Assembly (NCBI GenBank): GCA_014529385.2
Contig: CM043958.1
Coordinates: 80,694,025 to 80,758,024 of the forward strand
Length of the DNA: 64,000 bases
Source: Adiantum capillus-veneris
Lineage: Eukaryota; Streptophyta; Polypodiopsida; Polypodiales; Pteridaceae
Direction of reading: 5' to 3'
Below the pieces are notes generated by a model. It saw only the letters and a list, made by a program, of their open reading frames with translations. It did no database searches and had not been told where the DNA came from. The first letter of the stretch is position 1. Every line of letters begins with the position of its first letter. Of the stretch, positions 21,014-31,330 are shown in pieces. A program made the position numbers and the translations under genes.

Positions 21014-21335
21014 TTTGTTCCACCTAGCTCAGGAACATGGAAATCAAATGAAACTTCTTGCTCTTCGTGTAGTTCGGATACGGAAATATAAGCTTCGACA
21101 CAACCTCCACCTACCATTGTACATATCCATACAAGAAAGAAAGAGTTTGCACCTCCCATTGTAAGTTCACCACCTACAACAATGTTGCAAATAAAATCAT
21201 GGGAGAGTACCTTACCACCCTTGCAACTAGATGAAACGCATAGGGCGATCGAAAACTATTGGTTTAAGCCTTCACCTATAACAACTTGGAACAACTAGTT
21301 TCAAAGGGTGATGACATCATTTCAAAAGGTATGAT
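21014..21335 (+). pseudogene. T1 polyprotein tail
   Basis: Continues the frame after a TGA at 21011. It is Ser/Pro-rich and ends in IENYW and a W-N-N box like the T3 tail (NYWQKSSPITNWNNWFQRV). The T1 version has TAG in place of the second Trp of NNW. The same tail in all three copies marks the natural end of the coding region. Confidence 0.5.
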
Positions 21336-21337
21336 CT

Positions 21338-21445
21338 ACCCAAGGAAGGGGGGAGTGTTTGTTGACATCCATCATTCACTTGCTTCCCTCTCAACCTTCC
21401 TCCCTGACCTCTTAATCTCCAATCTTAGGGAATGTATATATAAAG
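21338..21445 (+). promoter_or_regulatory. Internal purine tract and TATA box, T1
   Basis: AAGGAAGGGGGGAGTG near 21341 resembles a polypurine tract. About 90 bases on, GGAATGTATATATAAAGCC (near 21429) is a strong TATA match. The pair is conserved in T2 (14568, 14660) and T3 (about 56271, 56365). It could prime plus-strand DNA and/or drive a downstream transcript. Confidence 0.45.
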
Positions 21446-21572
21446 CCTTATACTCACAAAAACAAGATAAAAAAGTAAAAGAGCAAGAGCCATAACAAAA
21501 AACACATTATGCACAAGAACACAATCCTTGTAATATTTGCACTTTAACCATCATCTATTTGCGTGTACAGAT

Positions 21573-22021
21573 ATGGCTAGTACGCTAGAGTCATCCACTC
21601 CTGCCCTTGGGTGAGAGGTAGCCTCGTTACTTTTCACGAATGTTTCACATGGTCTTTCCAGTGCGTGCCTGAATGGGATTTGGTAGGTACGCTAGCATGT
21701 GAGAAGAATTTCGAGGAGTTAGAATGGCTGATACGTCTCTTGACCACGACTGATCCATACTTAGTACAGAGTGTATCTCCCATTGTACAAGCCTGTCCTT
21801 TTGACTAAGATGACTATAGGCGTATAGTGACCTTCTTAGTAAACATTGGTGCCTCTGATGATGAAGAAGATTTACATGATTATACGGATGGCACATATGG
21901 TCTCACGGATGATGACTTTGTTTTTCTCGATAACGAGGATAGGGGTTTAGCCTTAGGGTTTCCCCCCAATCTCTACAATATCCTATTTCCTTGGCTCTCT
22001 AGGGGGAGTGAAAATAATTAG
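21573..22021 (+). CDS. Extra acidic ORF unique to T1 (one frameshift, one stop)
   Basis: ATG at 21573 (MASTLESSTPALG) follows an acceptor-like GTGTACAG. After a probable frameshift the second frame runs from 21581 to 22021 with one internal TAA at 21806. The visible product has a hydrophobic/charged first half (FEELEWLIRLLTTTDPYLVQ) and a strongly acidic second half (GASDDEEDLHDYTDGTYG, DDDFVFLDNEDRG). T2 and T3 lack this segment at the equivalent place. No family is recognised. It may be an accessory gene lost from the other copies or a captured fragment. Confidence 0.4.
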
Positions 22022-23365
22022 GTAGGGTTCCTTATGTTTTTTAATTGTGTTCAATAAGTGTTGGTACCTTTTCCCACTGATGTGCCTCCTAGAGGTATTC
22101 TTTGTGTTTCTTAGTGTGTACAGGAACGTGTTGTTGTTGTTAGGATTTGGAACTTCATGGGATCTTTCTCTCATTCACACTTCAAATCAAGCGCGACCAT
22201 CAACACAAACAGGTGTTTCTTGTCCATTAGCATTGCCCCTTATCTTTTTTGCATCCGTGTTTGTCTGCTTTGATTGTGATTGGTAGCATAATATTCAGTG
22301 CCTTTGTTTAGTATCAAACATTAAATTCAATGTAATTTTTGTCATAATCACTTGTCTAGGTTTAAAAATCAAGCAGTCCGACTAAGTTAGTTTGACCAAG
22401 CTAGGCGTTAGAGATCTTCTCTTAATACCATGGGGAATGCCTTCCTAATTATCAATGGTTACTTAGGTTCTTAATCCGATTTAGGCAGCATTGTGTGAAA
22501 TGTACTAGGGCTTTCTAGTGGGCTTAGTCCCTATTGACCTTTAGCTTGCTTAAGTATTATAAAGGGAGTTTACTAGTGTGATGAGCCTAGGGAGGTGTAA
22601 CAATGTTATCTGACCCCCCAAAAGTTACAAAATTAAAATGCTGAAAATGAACAAACAAAAACAAATCAAAGTGCGATAATGTAAAATCTTAAGCTGGAAG
22701 AGATCTCAGCTTGATTTGGTACTTCACTCACATGTATCGTCTATGGTACTAGAGCCCTAGAGGTTCCCAGTGTGGGCGCTTTTCCTTGAAAAGCAAAAAA
22801 CCCAAGGCATACAAAGCATACACATCAAAATTGAATCACTGTGAAAAGACTTTGGGGGGTCAAAGAAAAGGTAATCAGTCAGGCGATCATTTCATGAGAA
22901 ATTCCTTTTATCGTAGCTTAACTACAAGGTTTTCTAGGTATAGTCCCTAGTCAGCCCTCGGACATGAAATACTTGGCTCTCGTGATTAAACAACTTAATT
23001 GACCAGAGAAAATTGAGAAGCTTACCCATGGTATTAATAATCGATCTTTAGTGTCTTTCGATCATTAAATTAGCGACCCCGAACTTGTTTAGTTTTTTAC
23101 CTTCCCAATTGTTTATGCGTTTGATTATATTGCAATTTAATGTTTATTGGAATGGTTTAGAATTATGCTACCAATCAAATTGTATGCCTACAACTGCATA
23201 TGCTTTTTAATTGTATATGAGAATGCAATTACTGTGCCAATGTTGTTAGATTTTGCAGTGACTGAAGAAGGCTAAGGACATTCATCTCAAATGCTCTTCC
23301 ACCTCAATGAACGAGCTTCAACTCAATAGCTTCCGAGGATGGAATCTACATCAGGAAGGGGGGCA
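22022..23365 (+). other. T1 3' non-coding region
   Basis: Colinear with 14900-16194 of T2 at visibly lower identity than the protease region. Holds the hairpin at 22778-22794. Ends in the polypurine tract AGGAAGGGGGGCA immediately before the 3' LTR. Short frames here have no support. Confidence 0.6.
22778..22794 (+). promoter_or_regulatory. Conserved 3' hairpin, T1
   Basis: Identical to the T2 hairpin at 15602: 7-bp stem, CTT loop, A run after it. Confidence 0.45.
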
Positions 23366-23673
23366 TGTTAACCCTCACGCACATTCCTATCACCTACGAC
23401 GGATGCTGTATTATTTATTTGGAAGAGTCAGGTACCGGGCTTGTCGGTCCAATAGGAAAAGAGTAAGAGTGATCGCCGATGAGAGATGAACTCTAACTGG
23501 AACATTCAAGGGATTAGTTGGCTAAGCATGGGCGCCCAAGTGTGAATGGGGTGAGCTCATATAAAAGTCAACTAAACCTAAAATTCACTCATTCTCTCAT
23601 TTGTGCAATTGAAGAGTGCTCTTGCTCCATCTCCATCTTCTTCTTCTTCATCTCCTTGTGTGTGTGTGTATGC

Positions 23674-23746
<73 letters not shown>

Positions 23747-23972
23747 CGATCGAGCATTGCGGCGGCGAGGCGATTGAGCACGGCGTAGCGGCGTCTCCCT
23801 CTTCTTCGCGGTAAGGAATCCTCCACAACAGCAAGTGTAGAGCAGCGAGTGACACACCACCACCATCTTTGAGCTTACTAGTTTAGGCTTGTTGTGTGCT
23901 TGGAGCCATTTGTGGCTTGCACACAGTGTATCGGCAAGTTCCTTGCATTGACACGTGCGATAGACGTGCACA
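23366..23972 (+). repeat. T1 3' LTR
   Basis: TGTTAACCC to GTGCACA. TATA box at 23560, (GA)n at 23676-23745 (70 bases). The donor-like site is mutated to GCGAGT at about 23847. A 20-base GCACGACGGCAGCGAGGCGG-type stretch is shorter than in the other LTRs. Followed by CTAGT, the right target-site copy. Confidence 0.85.
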
Positions 23973-23977
23973 CTAGT

Positions 23978-24645
23978 CAATTACAACAATTATTAAAGGA
24001 ATTCTAAGATGTATTTCCTAACAATTTTCCACTAGGATTACCACCGACACGATCAGTGCAACATAGCATTGACGTGGTTGCAGGCTGTAAACCTGTTAGT
24101 AAACCACCTTATTGTATGAGTTACTTAGAGGCTGCTGAGGTGGAACTTCAGCTTGCTGACTACCTTAGCAGAGGTTTTATCCAACCCATTTCTTCACCAT
24201 GGGCTTCGCCTATCCTTTTAGTAAAGAAAAAGGACGGTTGTATGCGCATGTGCGTAGACTATCGGGGCTTAAATGCGGTTACGGTTAAGAACAAATACCC
24301 ATTGCCAAGAGTAGATGAGTTATTTGATAAGCTAACTCATGCTCGCATTTTTACGAAAATTGACTTGCGGTCAGGATATCATCAAGTCCGTATTCGGCTT
24401 GCCTATATACCTAAGACTGCCTTCCGAACACGGTTTGGACACTACGAGTTTTTGGTAATGCCCTTTGGGTTAACCAATGCACCCGCAACATTCATGACAC
24501 TTATGGATAGTGTCTTGAAGCCATATTTGGGCAAATTTGTCATTGTTTTCCTCGATGACATCCTAGTCTATAGTGCTTCGGAAGAAGAGCACTTACATCT
24601 CAGACAGGTGTTTGGGTTGTTATGTACAAACAAGTTATATGCCAA
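23978..24645 (+). pseudogene. G1 reverse transcriptase, first part
   Basis: Resumes the G1 frame in phase after T1. RT blocks are clear: [63 protein letters not shown] and the catalytic [10 protein letters not shown] near 24549-24578. A TAA at 24006 breaks the region upstream of the RT fingers. The domain is interrupted by the MITE at 24650. Confidence 0.9.
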
Positions 24646-24940
24646 GGAAGGGTGAAAGCATGTTAACCTGTCGCGCTTTTTGTGTTAGTTAGCAGTTTCA
24701 AGTTAGCACATCTTCGAAAAGTTGGGCGTCCGGTAAATTTTTTACAATAATATCAAAATTTGTCGGAGGTTGTACATTTGGATTCCTTGTTTCAAGTGCT
24801 TTCTATTGATATAGCATATGTCATAGATCGTGGATATGTAGCTCAAGTTATTGTACTAGTTAGCATATGTCAAAATTGTGCTAGTTAGCATTGTCCAGGA
24901 CATGAAAAAGCATGACAAGTTAACATGCTTTCACCCGGAA
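24646..24940 (+). mobile_element. MITE with 23-bp inverted repeats and 4-bp target duplication
   Basis: The 287-bp element 24650-24936 starts GGGTGAAAGCATGTTAAC and ends with the inverted copy. The terminal repeats are about 23 bp with one mismatch. GGAA flanks both ends (24646-24649, 24937-24940), and removing one copy plus the element restores the RT codons. It encodes nothing. A 4-bp duplication is unlike hAT (8), Mutator (9) or Mariner (TA), and Sola-type transposons are one group with 4-bp duplications. If the duplication is really 3 bp, PIF/Harbinger or CACTA would fit instead. Confidence 0.8.
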
Positions 24941-25665
24941 TCTAAATGTGATTTTTTAAAAGATGAAATTAATTATTTAGGGCATGTTATTTTAGCTAAT
25001 GGCCTATACATGGATCAATCCAAAGTGGACACCATCAGGAAATGGCCTCCTCCTAAAAATCTGGAAGAATTACATATATTTTTAGGATTTGCAGGTTTTT
25101 ACCGAAGGTTCGTTAAAAACTATGCTCAAATTGTTGTTCCTATGATGGATCAACTTAAAGGCAAAGGAATAGCTTTTCAGTGGGGATCCACTCAACAGCA
25201 CAGTTTTGATACGCTCAAGAATGCATTAGCTACAGCTCCTATAGTAGCTATTGTAGATCCTTTGAAACCATTCTTTTTGGAAACGAATGCCAGTGATCGT
25301 GCTATTGGAGCAGTCTTGCTACAAGATGGACGGCCGATTGCATTTGAAAGTAAGAAGCTTGATGCAGCTCAGCAGAATTATTCTGCTTACGAACGCGAAC
25401 TCTATGCAATAGTGTAGGCCTTAAAAACATGGCGGCATTATCTATATGGTACTCAATTCGAGATTGTGTTTGACCATGAAAGCATCAAATGGTTTACAAA
25501 ACAAACAGATTTAAAGGGTCGAAAAGCCAGGTGTGCCGAGACCCTTCAGGAATATGACGCCAAGCTAAGGTATCGCAAAGGTCGATACAATGTAGTGGCA
25601 TACGCTCTAAGTAGAATTTCAAAGATTAATTCGCTCTTGTTCACGGAACTTCGTAGTGAATTTTA
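24937..25665 (+). pseudogene. G1 RT thumb and RNase H
   Basis: Continues with KCDFLKDEINYLGHVI and FLGFAGFYRRFVKNYA (RT thumb), then RNase H: FFLETNASDRAIGAVLLQDG, IAFESKKLDAAQQNYSAYEREL and VFDHESIKWF. The Asp expected in LET-D is Asn, so the enzyme is probably dead. A TAG interrupts at 25415. Confidence 0.85.
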
Positions 25666-27182
25666 GATTCTCTCAAGGGAAAATATGAGCATGATGAAGC
25701 ATATTGCAAAGTGTGGAGCCATGCTCAAAAGAGGGATCCTTTTCACTCCAACGACGGTAGTGTACAGTTAACCTCCACACCTAGTTCTCCTTTATCAAGT
25801 GATGAACTACATCGATGGAAGAATTTCACCATCGACAATGGGTACCCTACACCACAAGGGGAGAGTTTGTGTACCGACGGACACAGACATTCAGCGCCAA
25901 ATTCTTTATGAATTTCCTGATAGTCCAAGTGCAGGGCACCCGGAAATTAGAAAAACTTATGCTCTCGTACGGCGATAGTTTTACTGGCCAGGTATACATG
26001 GATTTGTTCAAGCTTATGTCTTTCTCTGCCCAAAATATCAAGTTAACAAAGCAAAGCGCCTGAAAGCAAGAGGACTCTTACATCCTTGTGAGATTCCTAA
26101 TGGAAAATGGGAAAGTATATCTATGGATTTTATTGTAGGATTACCAACCACTATACGAGGTCATGACTGAGTATGGGTGGTCGTAGACAGGTTGACTAAA
26201 CTATGTAAGTTTATTCCAACCAAATCAACGGTTAAGACACCAGAACTAGCCAAGTTATTTGTGGACAATCTATACAAATTGTATGGTTTGCCAAGTAACA
26301 TTGTTAGTGACCGTGATTCCAAGTTTAACAGCCATTTTTGGAGAGTTGTCTTTAAACAATTGGGTACACAACTAAACCTCAATACAGTTGATCATCCAGA
26401 AACGGATGGTCAAACAGAACGGGTTAACCAAGTGCTAGAGGATATGCCAAGAGCGTACGTTAGCAAAAAACAGTCAAGACTGCGAAGAATACTTACCTAT
26501 TCTCGAGTTTGCCTACAATAGTGTTAAGCATGTCACAAAAGGTTTTAGTCTTTTCATGCTAATGTACAGGTTTCAACCTAGGTCACGAGTTACGGTGGGG
26601 TTGGCAACAGAAAAATTCCAACAGGTTAAGGATTTTCTCCAAGACCATATGGATATGTTGAAACTTGCTCACTAGAATGTCCGGCAAGCACAAGATCGAT
26701 ATAAGAAATACGCTGATGAGAAACGTCGGTAAGTTACCTTCGAAGAAGGGGAGGAAGTATTTTTATGTGTGCCAGAACATTCAGAAAGTTTGAAAGCTGT
26801 ATCGACACCTAAATTATCTCCTCGATATTGTGGCCCTTTCAAAATACTCAAGCGAGTCGGTGATCGTGTCTACAAACTATTATTACCTTCACATTCTTGC
26901 ATTCATCCGGTGTTTCATGTAAGCCATCTACGAAAGTGGTTACATGGGGACGACAATGTCATTGACCAATAGATTTTGGTTGATTACATTGAACCTCCTA
27001 CCTTACCACATGAACCTGAATGTGTTATTGATTATCACGAGTTTTGTACACATCATCACGTACGACAAAAAGCCTTAATCAAGTGGAAAGACCGACCTGA
27101 AGAAGGTGCCACTTGGGAAAACACTAGTGTTCTTAAGAAGAAGTTTCCGACTTTTGTTTTCGAGGACAAAAACTCTTCTTAA
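25666..27182 (+). pseudogene. G1 integrase and C-terminal chromodomain
   Basis: The integrase core is visible in pieces: KWESISMDFIVGLP (about 26108), then a TGA near 26167, VVVDRLTKLCKFIPT, GLPSNIVSDRDSKFNSHFW and DHPETDGQTERVNQ (the D,D,E region). A frameshift near 26440 and stops near 26519, 26674 and 26730 follow. The GPFKILKRVGDRVYKL motif at about 26830 is the integrase C-terminal GPY/F module. A chromodomain (QKALIKWKDRPEEGATWENTS, about 27067-27130) ends the protein. Chromodomains direct integration to particular chromatin in this clade. Confidence 0.88.
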
Positions 27183-27640
27183 GGGGGGAGTAATGTCAAG
27201 ACACCGGCAAGGCTGGACTAGATAAGGCAGGGCCGGGCTAGGCGGTGTGGAACGGGGAGTCTATCTAGGGCAAAGGGCCAAGGGCATGCCTATATAAGGG
27301 TGGTTGGGTGGAGGACTCTCAGCTCTAGTCACCCCTGTCTTACAACTAGTTTTTTATGCTATTCATGATGGGATGGGCGGAAGGCACAAAAAGAGTAAAT
27401 GAGGGCATCGCCTTTGTCGTTTTGAGGGTGTGCTATGTTTGTGTCTTTGCAGCATAAAGATATTTCTCACGGGGTTTCTCTTCATACTCTTGGAACCACC
27501 AATCAATACTATGTCCCTCATTCTTTACATTTTGTTTGTGGGAGATCAAAGATCCCGTGTACCTAAAAGCTATTTGATACTTCTTTGAAAAACGAGTCAT
27601 AATAGAGATGGCCTAGATTTGGAATTTGCCTATATTACAG
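27180..27640 (+). repeat. G1 polypurine tract and 3' LTR
   Basis: AAGGGGGGAGTAA (27181-27193) is a polypurine tract, followed by TGTCAAGACACCGGCAAGG as the LTR start at 27194. A TATA box (CCTATATAAGG) lies near 27289. The right end is not clear; 27640 is an estimate. Sequence near 61125 in G4 shows similar words in the same order. Confidence 0.6.
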
Positions 27641-27792
27641 GGATTCATAATTAAGAAAATCAAACCAAAATTTTAAAGCTCAACTTAATGTAAATTAGAG
27701 TTCAACTTTTAAAGCTCAACTTCACTAATTAGAGTTCAAACTTAATGTAAATTAGTTGAAATGAAGATGGATCGAGTCACAATGATTAGTAA

Positions 27793-27836
<44 letters not shown>

Positions 27837-27862
27837 ACATTAAAATTATAAATTACAAAAAT
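27641..27862. other. Spacer with (GA)n between G1 and G2
   Basis: A/T-rich spacer with repeated TTAGAGTTCAA words and a (GA)n tract at 27799-27835. No gene seen. Confidence 0.6.
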
Positions 27863-28565
27863 TGTCATAAAATCTAATATCTAACCAGCCCGAATGGTTT
27901 TATCATATTAAACTGATCATTTAATGTGGGAGAATAAACAGGAACAACGGTTAGAATATAGATATGTGCTTATGGATATATCTCAACACGGAGCCAAGGT
28001 TAAAGGGACCGAAATGAGAGATGGTCTATTAAAGAGCAATGCTACCTAATGAAGCTTAAAGACCTTAATGTTAGCTTCATTAAAGACCTCCAAAAGTTAG
28101 TGTTAAAAAGTCCTTTGGGCTTAGGCAAGCTAGGGTTGACCTTGAGGTGAAAATCCTACCCAAGCATGAGGTGCTTGTCGTGCTTGCTAACTAAGGTTCT
28201 TAAGGTGTTTGTGGGAACCTTTCTCAAGCTTGAGGTGTTTCTCATGCTTAAATGACTAAGGTGCTTGAAGTGTTCAATTCAAATATGATCTCTCAAGAGG
28301 CATAAATGATTCTCATGCTTAAATGATTAAGTTACTTGAAGTGTTCAATTCAAACATGATCTTTTAAGAAGCTTAAAAGACACATGTCAAGATCCTTCCC
28401 ATTTGGCCCTCATGACGTAAGGGGTCCAATGAGAATTTAGATGCATTAAAAAAAAAAACCATTTCTCTCAAAAGAGGAAAAAGAGGACACATGTTCAAAT
28501 GATATAATTAAATAATACAAGAGAGAGAGAGAGGTGGACCAAGCGTGAGAGGGGATATACTCTCC

Positions 28566-28602
<37 letters not shown>

Positions 28603-29292
28603 TCTCATTGTGTGAAGTGCAAAGTGCAAGAGCTCCATCTCTTTCTCCAAGCTTGTTGAGAAGTTGAGAGCCTCTTGGCTATGGAATGCAAATCCAACCA
28701 AGAGTCATGCTTCATCGCTTAAGCTTTCCATCTTCTTCATCTTCATTACTATGCTATTATGCTATGCTAATCAAGAAGAGTGATGATAAGTGAGGAACTA
28801 TTTATTTCTCCTATGGAATGATTATTCTTCCTCTTCCCTACCCTCATTCCCCCCTAGCTCTCTCCGCCTTCGTTGGTGTTTGAGGCCTTGGGACTGAGGC
28901 GAGGGATGGTTAATTCTTTTAGAAAGTTTATGTTATGATCGTGATGCATAAAGCTTTCCATCTTCATAGCATCACCAAGGTCATAAGGAACACAAAGATT
29001 GTATTGTATCAAGTCTCTCTTGATGGGAGAACCTATAATACAAAAGCCTTTTGGAGGGGGGACCGTGGAGGGGGGACCGGGGCCAAGTAAATCTGGTCCT
29101 CAACTATTGTCATGTTCTCTAATACTCTCTCTTGCAAAAGTATTTTTCATTCCAAGTTAATTAAGTATAATGGTTATGTTGCTACCGCTAATTAAGTTCA
29201 CCCTCTATGATCTCCAAGTAGTCTCACAAAAATGTTCACTCTAATTCTCTTAATTTCGTTATTCTCAAAGTTCATAGGCCATTCCCATTACA
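27863..29292 (+). repeat. G2 5' LTR
   Basis: Matches 33061-34465 along its length with small indels. It carries a short (GA)n at about 28519-28532 and (CA)n at 28567-28592, both also present in the 3' LTR with different lengths. Confidence 0.85.
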
Positions 29293-29293
29293 T

Positions 29294-29306
29294 TTGTATT
29301 AGGGCT
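29294..29306 (+). promoter_or_regulatory. G2 primer binding site, initiator Met type
   Basis: TTGTATTAGGGCT directly after the LTR resembles the initiator-Met complement TGGTATCAGAGC, with three mutations. Confidence 0.5.
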
Positions 29307-29726
29307 ATTGGTTTCTCTTTTCTTGCTTGAGAAGATAGATCCTTAAGTTGTCCATGAAAGGTTGGCATGTTCATTGCAATAGGGTAAGTGGGACAGGGAT
29401 CTATTATCTTAGTTGTAAAGGACTTAGTTTGAGGTACACCGTTGGGAACTATAGTCTTAATAATGGAGTCTCTCAGGGCTTGCCTTTGGCTTATTAACCA
29501 TTATTGATCTACTAGAAAGCTCAACAGGAACTATAATCAATCGAGCAATGTTAGACCCTGTCCACTAGTCTTTACAATCAACAGTCTTTAAACCATGGGA
29601 GTGGCTTCTTGAGAACTAATTTTCAAAGGTAAAGAAGAGTAGTGACTAAGGTTTTTGAGGGTACCAAAGCAAAAAGTAAATCTATACATGAGTTTTAGCA
29701 TGGCTGACAACAACTAAGAGAGTAAA

Positions 29727-31065
29727 ATGAACATTGATACCTTTGATTTTGCACATGAAGGTGCTAATGATAATGCCCCCATGTTTGTTATTTATCTTGT
29801 TACTAGGTTGCATCAAGCTATGGGAAACCCTGCTTTGCAAGCCGAAGCTACTCAACAACTTCGTGCTTATGGGATTTTCCTTCCTCTCAAGAGGAGAGAG
29901 AGAGCTTAGGAGGTCTCTTGATGAGACTCCCAAAAGAAGACTCTCTCCCATAAGAGAGGAGGAATCCAAAGAACGAGAAAGAAGAAAATCCCTAAGTTCC
30001 CCTGAAGATGTGGCTTCACAAAGATGGCGGACTAGACGGTTTTCAACTCCTTAGAAGTGGAAACGATCAATCCATAGTCCTTCTCCTCGCCACTCCGAAA
30101 GGGAAGAGAGGAAATAAAGGAAGAAAGAGGTCACCCTCTTCTCCTTCTTCTTCACCTTCCTCCTCTTCTGACGAAAGCAATAGTCATTCTCCTAGAGAAT
30201 ACAAGAGGAGAGGACATCACAAAACTTACCCTGCATGGCGAAGGTCCCAAAAGCTCTAGAAAGTCAAAAGGGAGGAAAGAGTTTCCCTTTTCTCACCTAT
30301 GATGGCACCTTTGGTGTGCCACTTACAAAGTATCCAACAATTTGATGTGACCTTTGGAGACGAGGGCTTCACGGAGTCCTCCAAGCTACGCCATGTAGCT
30401 ATGCACTTCCAAAAATTTGCTCGTCAATGGTGGGCTAGCCTTCGTGGCAACGACGAAGCCCCAAAGACATGGAAAACTAAAAGTTTCCATAATGAAGCAA
30501 TTCCTTGCAAGTGATGCCAAGGACAAAGTGCTCACTGAATGGCGAAGTTTGAAGCTAGTCTTCAACGAGTATATCCACAAATATGTAGACAAGTTTTGGG
30601 ATTTACATATTAGAGCTACAATCTTTCAAAGGATAGACTTTGTCGAATAAAAGCAATAATTTTGTGCGAGATTACCTAAAGAAATGGCCGAATATGTCAA
30701 GTCACAACGGCCTAGCACTATCACCAAAGTCATCCATCACACTATGGTTGCTTCAAGGATCAATTTCCAACAAGGGATGATAAGAAATTTCAAGCCCATG
30801 GAAAACAAAGATCAAAATGAAGCTAAATGGAGGAGCAATGCTCAAAACTCTTCCCAAGGCAACACCAACACCAACAACAACAAGGCCAAGGAGAAAAGAT
30901 CTTACAAAGGTAAAAAGAAGCTCTCTCCCGAAGGATTAGAGGCCTTTTGTAAAGACCATAAATGCTTTAAGTGTGGGGAGCAAGGACATGGTTATCATTC
31001 TTGCCCTAAAAGAAATGTACGCAATGATACTCCTAGAGCTTCCGTGGTTGAAGCTCTGAAAGAGG
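29727..31065 (+). pseudogene. G2 Gag with SR-like region and zinc knuckle
   Basis: The N-terminal part begins MNIDTFDFAHEGANDNAPM. After frameshifts, an Arg/Ser-rich stretch follows (RRLSPIREEESKERERRKSLSS, then KRSPSSPSSSPSSSSDESNS). The Gag core is near 30330-30680 (SKLRHVAMHFQKFARQWWASLR). A complete CX2CX4HX4C knuckle, CFKCGEQGHGYHSC, lies near 30964-31005. At least three frameshifts break it. Confidence 0.75.
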
Positions 31066-31079
31066 ATACTCATTGCAAA

Positions 31080-31330
31080 GGCTCATCCCTCTCGATTGCT
31101 TGGAAAGAGATTTTAGCTATTCTACATGCCCTAGACACATGGAAGAACTATCTCTTGGGGGCTCCATTCATCCTACGAATGGATCCCAAAGCCTCAAGAA
31201 CTTCATGACGCAAACCAAGCTCTCTGACAAAAAAATGAGGTGGGAAAATTTTCTTTCGCAATTTAAATTTCATATTGCTCACATTTTTGGCAAGCACAAT
31301 CAAGTGGTCAATGTACTTTCATGACGGGCA
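31080..31330 (+). pseudogene. G2 RNase H remnant
   Basis: AWKEILAILHALDTWKNYLLGAPFILRMD (31100-31185, expected final T-D replaced by M-D) and, in a shifted frame, MRWENFLSQFKFHIAHIFGKHNQVVNVLS are the end of a gypsy RNase H. The zinc-knuckle part of Gag lies only tens of bases upstream, so protease and RT are deleted. Confidence 0.75.

Larger units (their letters stand above)
5316..23972 (+). mobile_element. T1: tRNA-Asp-primed Gag-protease LTR element, no pol
   Basis: LTRs at 5316-5898 and 23366-23972 bound this element, which is itself split by T2 (8014-17419). Without T2 it is about 9.25 kb. In order it carries a tRNA-Asp primer site, a long leader with two hairpins, Gag, an acidic/basic spacer, an aspartic protease, a basic C-terminal domain, an internal purine tract with a TATA box, an extra small ORF and a long 3' non-coding region. 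No RT, RNase H or integrase motif is visible in any frame. Gag and spacer contain stops and frameshifts, but 19865-21013 is one intact frame. Confidence 0.85.
3071..27640 (+). mobile_element. G1: Ty3/gypsy chromovirus, split by nested insertions
   Basis: Gag and protease lie at 3484-5315. RT, RNase H, integrase and a C-terminal chromodomain lie at 23978-27182. The two halves belong together: the reading frame of the protease part continues in phase across the 18.6-kb insert T1, and the insert is bounded by a near-perfect 5-bp duplication. A polypurine tract and an LTR-like promoter region follow the chromodomain. The element has several in-frame stops and frameshifts and is inactive. Its outer limits are uncertain because the two LTRs cannot be aligned with confidence. 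Confidence 0.85.

Noticed and set aside
27799-27835. (GA)n and other dinucleotide runs considered as CRISPR-like or satellite arrays
   Set aside because: Simple dinucleotide repeats without spacers; the host is eukaryotic.
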